Both the position numbers and the translations under genes were made by a program. The notes beneath the pieces were generated by a model that saw only the letters and a list, made by a program, of their open reading frames with translations, made no database searches and was not told the DNA's origin. A DNA stretch of 56,716 nucleotides from an uncultured Clostridium sp. (GTDB lineage: Bacteria; Bacillota; Clostridia; Lachnospirales; Lachnospiraceae). Shown piece by piece: positions 9,102 through 16,701 of the stretch. Positions within the stretch are counted from its first letter, which is position 1. Each line of letters opens with the position of its first letter. The DNA lies in assembly GCA_937885015.1 (NCBI GenBank), contig CALAAS010000044.1, forward strand, positions 1 through 56,716. Direction: 5' to 3'.

Positions 9102-10037
9102 ATGGATAAGATTGCGGTGCTGATTCCCTGTTACAACGAGAGTCAGACGATTGCAAAGGTAGTAGAGGATTATAAGAAAGCGCTGCCGGAGGCGACGATT
9201 TATGTGTATGATAATAATTCGTCGGACCACACGGACGAGATCGCCCGGGCTGCGGGCGCAGTGGTGCGCTATGAGTATCAGCAGGGAAAGGGAAATGTGA
9301 TTCGCAGCATGTTCCGGGATATTGATGCGGAGTGCTACGTAATGACAGACGGAGATGATACCTATCCGGCGGAGGATGCCAGAGGAATGGCGGATTTGAT
9401 TCTGCAGGGCAAAGCAGATATGGTCATTGGTGACCGGCTGTCCTCCACGTATTTTACGGAAAATAAGAGGCCCTTTCACAATACGGGAAACCGTTTGGTA
9501 AGAGGTCTGATCAATTTGATTTTTAAGAGCCATATCAAGGATATCATGACAGGGGCAAGAGCTTTCAACTATGAGTTTGTCAAGAGCTTTCCCATTTTGT
9601 CCCAGGGTTTTGAAATCGAGACAGAGATGAGTATCCATGCGCTTGATAAGAATTTCAAGCTGGTGGAGGTGCCGGTGGGATACCGGGACCGGCCGGAAGG
9701 AAGTGTTTCGAAGCTGAACACCTATCGAGATGGCTTTAAGGTGCTTAGAACCATTGCGCGGCTGTTCCGCGACTATAAACCCTTTGCCTTTTTCGGCTGG
9801 ATTGGCCTTTTCTGTTTTCTGGTGGCCACTGGCTTTTTTGCTCCAGTGCTGGCGGATTATCTGCTCACAGGAATGGTGCCGAAATTCCCCACTCTGATTG
9901 CCTGTTCCGGTCTTTATGTCATTGCTTTTCTTCTCTGGATCAGCGGCGTAATTCTGGAGGTAATCACGAAAAAGCACCGGCAGCTGTTTGAATTGTACTT
10001 GAACCAGCTCAGCATCAGAAAAAGGAGAATGGAATGA
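9102..10037 (+). CDS. GT2 glycosyltransferase, polyprenyl-phosphate sugar synthase (DPM1-like)
   Basis: Family 2 glycosyltransferase, 311 aa. N-terminal catalytic domain starts with IAVLIPCYNES, has NNSSDHT for the nucleotide and the metal-binding TDGDDTYP (DGDD at 83-86), then DRLSS and QGFEIETEM. Two hydrophobic helices follow at about 225-250 and 262-288, so it is membrane-attached with the active site in the cytoplasm. This domain order is that of enzymes that move a sugar from a nucleotide to polyprenyl phosphate. GAGGAGG precedes the ATG. It overlaps the next membrane-protein gene by 4 bases (ATGA), which suggests that the two work as a donor-maker and a user. Confidence 0.88.
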   Translation: MDKIAVLIPCYNESQTIAKVVEDYKKALPEATIYVYDNNSSDHTDEIARAAGAVVRYEYQQGKGNVIRSMFRDIDAECYVMTDGDDTYPAEDARGMADLILQGKADMVIGDRLSSTYFTENKRPFHNTGNRLVRGLINLIFKSHIKDIMTGARAFNYEFVKSFPILSQGFEIETEMSIHALDKNFKLVEVPVGYRDRPEGSVSKLNTYRDGFKVLRTIARLFRDYKPFAFFGWIGLFCFLVATGFFAPVLADYLLTGMVPKFPTLIACSGLYVIAFLLWISGVILEVITKKHRQLFELYLNQLSIRKRRME

Positions 10038-11419
10038 AACGCAGAGCGGCGTATGCGGCTCCGGTAGTGCTGGGGCTTTTGTTTTGTTTCTGGTATATCA
10101 CGGCGGCATCGGACAACGTGGCTTATTCAGACTATATCCGTCTGATCAATTCCTATCTTCCGGATGTGGATAATCCGGCGAAATTTTTCGTGCCGGATAT
10201 TCTGACCCGCGTGCCCGTCACGTATCTGGGGCGTCTGATCAACGTGAAATGGCTGGGATATAATACATTTTTTGACCTGTCGCTTGGAGTAATCAGCCTG
10301 GCAGCAGGAGCGGCTGCCCTGGCGGCTTACGGAAAACGGGAGCGTCGGCTGGGATATATCTGGTTTGTTTTGATTCAGTTTGTTTATTTCAGCCTGAACA
10401 AATGGGAGATGCTGGCCAATGGAACTGGCTGGGTCTGCTTTCTGTCCATATCCGGTTTTATATTTCACTATGTGGTGCTGGATGAGGCGATCCGAAACGG
10501 AGGTGAAGGCCGCCGTTTAAGGATTCTCCTTTATGTGACCCCGCTGGTGCTGACACTTCTGGTGGCTGGGCCCTACTGTGGAGGATACTCCGTCATCCTG
10601 ATTCTTACCTATACCACGCTTTTGGTGGCGGAATACAGGAAAAACCGGCGCATCAGCCGGACCTGGCTGACGGCGCTGGGGACAGTGCTTCTTTCCCTGG
10701 GCCTTTACCTGTGGAGTAACTCTTTTGCGGTATATGTCCACCGGGGAGCAGTGGGGGGAAGTATCGTGGCAGAATTTCTGAAGGATCCGGCTTTTTTCCT
10801 TCGTTTTATATTAAAGGCCCTGGCTTCGGCTGTGGCAGGAGTGGGGCAGCTTCAGGCCCTGGAGGCAGACGGCGGTACGGCGGCGGCTCTGTTCCCTTAC
10901 GTGCTGGGAACGGCGGTGGCAGTCATGTATCTGTATGCCCTTTATCTGAATGTACGGTATCGCCTCTATGAGAAAACGGCGTTTCCTCTTCTGATGATTT
11001 TAAGCGGCGGCCTCAATCATCTTTTGATTGTGGCGGCCCGCTGGATTTTCCTGAATGAGGAGTACGGGATGTCCTCCCGGTATGAGATTCAGTATCAGAT
11101 GGGAATCATCGGTATTCTTCTGACCTTTGCCCTGATGGGAAAATGCTGCGGCATCGGGGAAAAGGCCAAAACAGGGAGAATGGCAGTGATTGGTTTGTGT
11201 ACGGCGCTGGTTCTCTGGGGAAATGTCTGGACCACCTGGGCAGAGATTAAAACAGCACCCTTTCGAAAGGATTACCTGCAGATTTCCAGAGAACTGGGCC
11301 TTCATTATCGGACGGCCAGTGATGAAGAATTGGAAACGTACCTTCATAACAGCGCGGACGCCGTTCGGAGCGCCATGCGGATTCTGGAGGAAAATCAGTT
11401 GAATATATTCCGAAAATAG
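10034..11419 (+). CDS. Polytopic membrane protein of the glycan cluster
   Basis: 461 aa with an N-terminal membrane helix, a first outer loop containing SDNVAYSDYIRLINSY, and about ten further hydrophobic segments up to residue 400. The acidic residues just after the first helix recall GT-C transferases, but I do not recognise a specific family. Translation is coupled to the preceding GT2 gene through an ATGA overlap, and the next gene begins 17 bases later. The likely role is transfer of a polyprenyl-linked sugar outside the cell, or transport of the lipid-linked sugar. Function is inferred from position and topology only. Confidence 0.6.
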   Translation: MKRRAAYAAPVVLGLLFCFWYITAASDNVAYSDYIRLINSYLPDVDNPAKFFVPDILTRVPVTYLGRLINVKWLGYNTFFDLSLGVISLAAGAAALAAYGKRERRLGYIWFVLIQFVYFSLNKWEMLANGTGWVCFLSISGFIFHYVVLDEAIRNGGEGRRLRILLYVTPLVLTLLVAGPYCGGYSVILILTYTTLLVAEYRKNRRISRTWLTALGTVLLSLGLYLWSNSFAVYVHRGAVGGSIVAEFLKDPAFFLRFILKALASAVAGVGQLQALEADGGTAAALFPYVLGTAVAVMYLYALYLNVRYRLYEKTAFPLLMILSGGLNHLLIVAARWIFLNEEYGMSSRYEIQYQMGIIGILLTFALMGKCCGIGEKAKTGRMAVIGLCTALVLWGNVWTTWAEIKTAPFRKDYLQISRELGLHYRTASDEELETYLHNSADAVRSAMRILEENQLNIFRK

Positions 11420-11436
11420 CAGGGAGGTTGATTGGA

Positions 11437-12213
11437 ATGAAGACAGTAATACTGGCAGGCGGGTTCGGCACACGAATCAGCGAGGAGAGCCATTTAAAAC
11501 CGAAACCTATGGTGGAGATCGGCGAGCAGCCCATTCTCTGGCATATTATGAAGCAGTATTCCCAGTATGGACACCATGATTTTATTATCTGTCTGGGATA
11601 TAAGCAGTATGTGGTCAAGGAGTATTTTGCCGACTATTTCCTGCACACTTCGGATGTGACCTTTGATCTGGCCAGAAATCAGATGGAGGTTCACAACAAT
11701 TATTCGGAGCCGTGGCGGGTAACGCTGGTGGATACAGGTCTGCACACGATGACTGGGGGGCGTATCCGTCGGATCCGGGAGTATGTGGGAGACGAAACCT
11801 TTATGCTGACCTATGGCGATGGTGTGTCTGATGTGAATTTTGATAAACTTTTGGAATTTCATAAAAAGCATGGAAAAATTGCTACAATTACCGGCGTCAA
11901 TGTGGGACAGCGGTTTGGCGTTATGGATGTGGATGTGGACGGCCATATCCGGGAATTTCGGGAGAAGAATGATGATGACGGGAAAATTGTCAACGGCGGT
12001 TTTATGGTTATGGAGCCGGGCGTGTTTGACTATATTGAGGGAGATTCCACGGTGTTCGAGAAGAAACCTCTGGAACAGCTGGCAAAGGATGGCCAGCTGA
12101 TGGTATACCGCCACGACGGATTCTGGAAGTGTATGGATACCCAGCGGGACCGGATGCAGCTGGAACAGATGTGGAATGAAGGAAAAGCGCCCTGGAAAAC
12201 CTGGGATAAGTAA
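11437..12213 (+). CDS. rfbF: Glucose-1-phosphate cytidylyltransferase
   Basis: 258-aa nucleotidyltransferase making CDP-glucose from CTP and glucose 1-phosphate, the entry step to CDP-linked 3,6-dideoxyhexoses. N-terminal MKTVILAGGFGTRISEES with GGFGTR at 8-13 and LKPKPMVEIG; YGDGVSDV is the metal-binding region; VNGGFMV and the C-terminal HDGFWKCMDTQRD are typical of the RfbF group and separate it from glucose-1-P uridylyl- or thymidylyltransferases. A TTG at 11428 is in frame, but the ATG at 11437 with AGGGAGG about 9 bases upstream gives the family start. Followed by rfbG and rfbH in the pathway order. Confidence 0.95.
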   Translation: MKTVILAGGFGTRISEESHLKPKPMVEIGEQPILWHIMKQYSQYGHHDFIICLGYKQYVVKEYFADYFLHTSDVTFDLARNQMEVHNNYSEPWRVTLVDTGLHTMTGGRIRRIREYVGDETFMLTYGDGVSDVNFDKLLEFHKKHGKIATITGVNVGQRFGVMDVDVDGHIREFREKNDDDGKIVNGGFMVMEPGVFDYIEGDSTVFEKKPLEQLAKDGQLMVYRHDGFWKCMDTQRDRMQLEQMWNEGKAPWKTWDK

Positions 12214-12295
12214 AAAGTGTGTATTTTGGCGTAGCCGGAGTACATAAAAAGGCAAGTATGCCCTGGAGTAAGGGCCGGGGAAGATGGAGGAAAAG

Positions 12296-13393
12296 ATGGA
12301 ACTGCTGGATTTTTACAGGGGGAAACGGGTACTGATCACAGGACATACGGGGTTTAAAGGAGCCTGGTTGGCGCGGATTCTGACGCTGGCCGGTGCCAGT
12401 GTAAGCGGCTATGCGCTGGATCCACCCACATCGCCCAGTCTGTTTGAGATTCTCCGCCTGGGGGAAACCATGGAGGATATCCGTGGAGATGTGCGGGATC
12501 TGGGGCATTTAAAATCTGTGTTTGAGAGGGTGCGGCCGGAAATCGTATTTCATCTGGCGGCCCAACCCATCGTAAGGGACTCTTATCGGGATCCGGTGTA
12601 CACCTATGAGACCAATGTGATGGGTACAGTACATGTGCTGGAGTGCGTGCGCCAGTGCGGTGCGGTAAGTTCCTTTGTCAATGTGACTACGGATAAGGTG
12701 TACGAAAACCGGGAGTGGGAGTATGGATACCGGGAGACGGACCGATTGGACGGCTATGATCCCTATTCCAACAGCAAATCCTGCTCTGAGCTGGTAACTC
12801 ACAGCTACCAGCAATCCTTTTTTGGCGGCGGCCGTTGTAAGATTTCCACCTGCAGAGCCGGAAATGTCATTGGCGGCGGAGATTTCGCCAATGACCGGAT
12901 TGTGCCAGACTGTGTGCGTGCTGTTTCAAAGGGAGAGCCGATTCTTGTGCGAAATCCCCATTCTACCCGCCCATTCCAGCATGTGCTGGAGCCGCTGTTC
13001 TTTTACCTGATGGTGGCAAAGGGGCAGTGGGAGAAACCGGAGCTGGCCGGAAATTACAATGTGGGACCGGAGGATTGTGACTGTGTGACCACGGGCCAGC
13101 TGGTGGATCTGTTTTGTGGTGCCTGGGGGCGAGGAGCATCCTGGGTGAACAAAAGCGATGGAGGACCTCATGAAGCGGGTTTCCTGAAATTGGACTGTTC
13201 CCATGCAAGGAGGATGTTTGACTGGCAGCCGCAGTTTCATGTAGATGAAGCCATTGATAAGACGGTAGTCTGGTCGAAAGCCTGGCTGGATGAGCGGGAA
13301 ATGCGGATCATAACAGATCAGCAGATTCAGGAATATGCGGCGCGGATGGAAAGCAGCCGTCTGGAAAAACAGGAAACATACAGGAGGAAGTAG
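12296..13393 (+). CDS. rfbG: CDP-glucose 4,6-dehydratase
   Basis: Short-chain dehydrogenase/reductase-type sugar nucleotide dehydratase, 365 aa, converting CDP-glucose to CDP-4-keto-6-deoxyglucose with bound NAD. NAD-binding ITGHTGFKGAWL (GHTGFKG at 16-22), HLAAQPIVRDSY, the TTDK catalytic segment near 131-134 and the Y157-x3-K161 pair in YDPYSNSKS. ATG at 12284 is also in frame; I prefer 12296 because GGAGGAAAAG precedes it at a good distance. The gap from rfbF is about 80 bases, the longest inside the cluster after the first gene, with no clear promoter in it. Confidence 0.94.
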   Translation: MELLDFYRGKRVLITGHTGFKGAWLARILTLAGASVSGYALDPPTSPSLFEILRLGETMEDIRGDVRDLGHLKSVFERVRPEIVFHLAAQPIVRDSYRDPVYTYETNVMGTVHVLECVRQCGAVSSFVNVTTDKVYENREWEYGYRETDRLDGYDPYSNSKSCSELVTHSYQQSFFGGGRCKISTCRAGNVIGGGDFANDRIVPDCVRAVSKGEPILVRNPHSTRPFQHVLEPLFFYLMVAKGQWEKPELAGNYNVGPEDCDCVTTGQLVDLFCGAWGRGASWVNKSDGGPHEAGFLKLDCSHARRMFDWQPQFHVDEAIDKTVVWSKAWLDEREMRIITDQQIQEYAARMESSRLEKQETYRRK

Positions 13394-13394
13394 T

Positions 13395-14759
13395 ATGGAG
13401 CGGGAAAATAAGGAGAATAATGCCGTAAAAACAGAGCAGGAAAAGGCCAGAGAGCAGATCCTTGCTTTGGTGGCGGATTATTGCAACACGTATCACAATC
13501 AGGAAAAACCCTTTGAGCCGGGACAGAGGATTCCCTATGCGTCCCGGGTTTATGACAGTCGCGAGATGGTGAATCTGGTGGACAGTGCCCTGGAATTCTG
13601 GCTGACATCTGGCCGGTACACGGATCAGTTTGAAAAAAAACTGTCAGAGTATCTGGGTGTTGCTCATTGTTCTCTGGTAAATTCAGGCTCTTCCGCCAAT
13701 CTGGTGGCTTTTATGGCCCTGACATCCCCTTTACTGGGAGACAGAAGGATCCGGCGGGGAGACGAGATCATTACCGTAGCGGCCGGGTTTCCGACGACAG
13801 TTACGCCGGCCATTCAGTATGGCGCGGTTCCGGTTTTTGTGGATGTGACGATCCCCCAGTATAATATGGATGTGACGAAACTTCAGGAGGCGCTGTCTGA
13901 AAAAACAAAAGCGGTTATGATCGCCCATACCCTGGGAAATCCCTTTGACTTGCAGACGGTCCGGAAGTTCTGCGATGCCCATGGCCTATGGCTGGTGGAA
14001 GACAACTGTGACGCCCTGGGCAGCCGCTATGAGATGGATGGAATACTTCGCTATACGGGAACTATCGGCGATATCGGAACCTCCAGTTTTTATCCGCCGC
14101 ACCATATGACTATGGGAGAGGGAGGAGCTGTGTATACGGATAATGCACTTTTGCACAAAATTATTCGTTCTTTCCGGGATTGGGGGCGTGACTGTGTGTG
14201 TCCGTCTGGCTGCGACAATCTTTGCGGTCACCGCTTTGACCGTCAGTATGGCGAGCTGCCGCTGGGATATGACCATAAATATGTGTATTCTCATTTCGGC
14301 TATAATCTGAAAGCCACCGACCTGCAGGCGGCGGTGGGCTGCGCCCAGCTGGAAAAGTTTCCTTCCTTTGTGGAGCGGAGAAAACATAATTTTGCCAGGC
14401 TGAAAGAACGGCTGGCCGGGACGGAAGGGGCCTATATTCTTCCGGAGGCCTGCGAGGGATCGGATCCCAGCTGGTTTGGATTTCTTATAACCTGCCGGGA
14501 GGGCGTCAGCCGGAACCGGGTGGTGCAGTATGTGGAAGAAAAGGGAATCCAGACCCGGATGCTCTTTGCCGGAAACCTGACGAAGCATCCCTGCTTTGAT
14601 GAGATGCGCCGGGAAAAGAAGGGATACCGGATTGTGGGAGAACTGACCAACACAGACCGGATTATGGAGGATACCTTTTGGGTTGGCGTTTATCCGGGCA
14701 TGACAGATGAGAAAATCGATTACATGGGACAGGTGCTTGCGGAAGCAGCACGGCTGTAG
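13395..14759 (+). CDS. rfbH: CDP-4-keto-6-deoxyglucose 3-dehydratase (E1)
   Basis: PMP-dependent, iron-sulfur dehydratase of the DegT/DnrJ/EryC1 fold, 454 aa, removing the 3-hydroxyl of CDP-4-keto-6-deoxyglucose. Ordinary members of the fold use a lysine to bind PLP; here the segment FYPPHHMTMGEGG carries H236/H237 instead, the hallmark of the E1 enzymes. A cysteine group C267-x-C269-x7-C277, with C205 upstream, fits the iron-sulfur ligands of E1. AGGAGGAAG lies before the ATG at 13395, 1 base after the rfbG stop. The reaction needs an E3-type reductase (RfbI/AscD), which is not found in this window. Confidence 0.94.
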   Translation: MERENKENNAVKTEQEKAREQILALVADYCNTYHNQEKPFEPGQRIPYASRVYDSREMVNLVDSALEFWLTSGRYTDQFEKKLSEYLGVAHCSLVNSGSSANLVAFMALTSPLLGDRRIRRGDEIITVAAGFPTTVTPAIQYGAVPVFVDVTIPQYNMDVTKLQEALSEKTKAVMIAHTLGNPFDLQTVRKFCDAHGLWLVEDNCDALGSRYEMDGILRYTGTIGDIGTSSFYPPHHMTMGEGGAVYTDNALLHKIIRSFRDWGRDCVCPSGCDNLCGHRFDRQYGELPLGYDHKYVYSHFGYNLKATDLQAAVGCAQLEKFPSFVERRKHNFARLKERLAGTEGAYILPEACEGSDPSWFGFLITCREGVSRNRVVQYVEEKGIQTRMLFAGNLTKHPCFDEMRREKKGYRIVGELTNTDRIMEDTFWVGVYPGMTDEKIDYMGQVLAEAARL

Positions 14760-14794
14760 CGGTGTCGGGAAACCATTTGGCTTTGGAGGATAGA

Positions 14795-15661
14795 ATGGAG
14801 ATAAATGAAAAAGAGCAGCCGGAATATCCGTCTCTGGAGAAAGTACACCGGGCAAACCTGAAGCTTTTAAAAGAGATCGATCGTATTTGCCGCAGTCACG
14901 GGATTTCCTATATGCTGGATTCCGGTACGCTTCTTGGCGCAGTGCGCCACAGGGGATTCATTCCCTGGGATGATGATGTGGATGTGGCATTTACCAGGGA
15001 AAACTTTGAGAAGTTTGTGCAGGTGGCCCCACGGGAGCTGCCGGAGGGAATGTCCCTGCTGCGCCCTGAAGATATTTTGGAGGGACGCGTATTTTACGAT
15101 TTCACGACCCGGGTTATCTATGAAAACAGCCGTGTCCACGGGGATACGGAGCAGATGCGTTTTTACGATGGGAAGCTGAATCATCTGTGGGTGGATCTGT
15201 TTGTCTTGGATCGCCTTCCAGACAGCCGGTTCGGGGCCTGGTTTTCTAAGCTTCTGCAGAAAATCGTATATGGGATGGCCATGGCCCACAGGGACAGGCT
15301 GGATTTTGGCAAGTACAGCCTGCCGGATAAGTTTCGGGTCGGAGTACTGTCTGTTTTGGGATGTCTCGTTCCCATGCGGCTTTTATTCCGGGTGCAGAAA
15401 TGCCTGGCGAGAAAGGATAACAGAAAAAAGAGCAGCCACTGGTACTACAGCAATTACCAGCCGGATTACCTTTATGTGACGTTGGAGGACGCCTGGTGCA
15501 CGAAAACCGTGGATCTGCCCTTTGAGGACACCAGTCTCATGGCTCCGGTCGGTTACGAGCACGTGCTGGAGTGGATTTACGGCGACTATCAGACGCTGCC
15601 GCCGGTGGAGAAACGGGTGCCGGCTCATTCATCCATTGAGATAGAAATTCTGGATGAGTAG
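14795..15661 (+). CDS. LicD family phosphotransferase
   Basis: LicD/FKTN-type nucleotidyltransferase-fold protein of 288 aa. Signature YMLDSGTLLGAVRHRGFIPWDDDVDV: GTLLGAVRH at 44-52 and the metal-binding WDDDVD at 58-63. LicD proteins transfer phosphocholine, and related proteins transfer other alcohol phosphates, to surface glycans and teichoic acids. No choline uptake or CDP-choline gene is nearby, so the transferred group is unknown. A GTG at 14762 is in frame, but the ATG at 14795 has GGAGG 5 bases upstream. It suggests that the finished glycan carries a phospho-substituent. Confidence 0.88.
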   Translation: MEINEKEQPEYPSLEKVHRANLKLLKEIDRICRSHGISYMLDSGTLLGAVRHRGFIPWDDDVDVAFTRENFEKFVQVAPRELPEGMSLLRPEDILEGRVFYDFTTRVIYENSRVHGDTEQMRFYDGKLNHLWVDLFVLDRLPDSRFGAWFSKLLQKIVYGMAMAHRDRLDFGKYSLPDKFRVGVLSVLGCLVPMRLLFRVQKCLARKDNRKKSSHWYYSNYQPDYLYVTLEDAWCTKTVDLPFEDTSLMAPVGYEHVLEWIYGDYQTLPPVEKRVPAHSSIEIEILDE

Positions 15662-15718
15662 GCCAGGGGAAAGGACGACGGGGCAGAAGAAAAGGCAGGA
15701 AAGTATCTGCATGGAGAG

Positions 15719-16678
15719 ATGGACGGAATGAAGAAAATATCAATTGTAATCTCTGTTTATAATGAAGAGAAGGCACTGGAGGAATTTTACCGGGAATCGA
15801 AGCCTGTATTTGAGGCGCTCCCCTGGGAGTATGAGCTGATTTTTGTCAATGACGGAAGCGCAGATGGTTCGCGTCGGATCCTGACGGAGCTTGCCGGGCA
15901 GGATGAGCGCGTAAAAGTCATCCATTTTTCGAGGAATTTCGGGCACGAGGCGGCGATGCTGGCCGGGATTGACTACAGCAGTGGGGATGGCCTGGTCTGC
16001 ATGGATGCAGACTTGCAGCATCCGCCGGAATGTGTGGCAGAGATTATTGCAAAGTTTGAAGAGGGATATGAGGTTATCAATATGGTCCGGACGAGAAATA
16101 CATCTGCCGGACTGCTTAAGAATATAACATCGGCGGCGTTTTACCGGCTTTTGAATCGGATCTCGGATGTCAAGCTGGAGGAAAATGCTTCTGACTTTTT
16201 TGCTTTGACGGCCAATGCGGCAAAGATCCTGCAGACAAACTACCGGGAAAAGGTACGGTTCCTCAGGGGATATGTGCAGAATATCGGTTTTAACCGCACG
16301 ACCATAGAGTATGAGGCCAGACCCCGGGTGGCCGGAGAGAGTAAGTACAGTATTCGGAAGCTGTTTAAGTTTTCCATCAATACGATTCTCTGCTTTTCCG
16401 ACCTGCCCCTGAAACTGGGGATTTATTCCGGAATGCTGGTGGGACTTTTTGGCCTTATCGTGATGATTGATACCATTTATCAGTGGGCGGTTCATGGGAC
16501 GCCAAACGGGTATGCCACCATTGTGGTTCTGCTCTGTTTTATGTTTGCCATGCTGTTTGTGATTGTTGGAATTATTGGAGAATATATTGCAATTCTTTTT
16601 ACCGAGTTGAAAGACCGGCCTATCTATATCGTCCATGACACGCAGAATATGGAAGAAAACGAGAACAGAGAGAGCTGA
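15719..16678 (+). CDS. GT2 glycosyltransferase, bactoprenol sugar transferase (GtrB/YkcC-like)
   Basis: 319-aa family 2 enzyme. Catalytic domain: ISIVISVYNEE, FVNDGSADGS (NDGS 44-47), FSRNFGHEAAM and the metal-binding MDADLQHPPE (96-104). Then SKYSIRKLFKFS leads into two hydrophobic helices at about 238-262 and 272-298. This is the typical GtrB/ArnC-like layout: a sugar is placed on undecaprenyl phosphate on the inner side of the membrane. It is the second such enzyme in the cluster, so two different lipid-linked sugars are likely (perhaps heptose and a deoxyhexose; inference). GGAG is present before ATG 15719; ATG 15728 is an alternative start. Confidence 0.88.
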   Translation: MDGMKKISIVISVYNEEKALEEFYRESKPVFEALPWEYELIFVNDGSADGSRRILTELAGQDERVKVIHFSRNFGHEAAMLAGIDYSSGDGLVCMDADLQHPPECVAEIIAKFEEGYEVINMVRTRNTSAGLLKNITSAAFYRLLNRISDVKLEENASDFFALTANAAKILQTNYREKVRFLRGYVQNIGFNRTTIEYEARPRVAGESKYSIRKLFKFSINTILCFSDLPLKLGIYSGMLVGLFGLIVMIDTIYQWAVHGTPNGYATIVVLLCFMFAMLFVIVGIIGEYIAILFTELKDRPIYIVHDTQNMEENENRES

Positions 16679-16701
16679 AAGCGGAGAGAGGAGAGAGCCT
16701 T

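Noticed and set aside
9069..9977. Minus-strand frame of 302 codons opposite the GT2 gene
   Set aside because: The plus strand carries the complete GT2 motifs and a good ribosome site; the other frame has no recognisable content.
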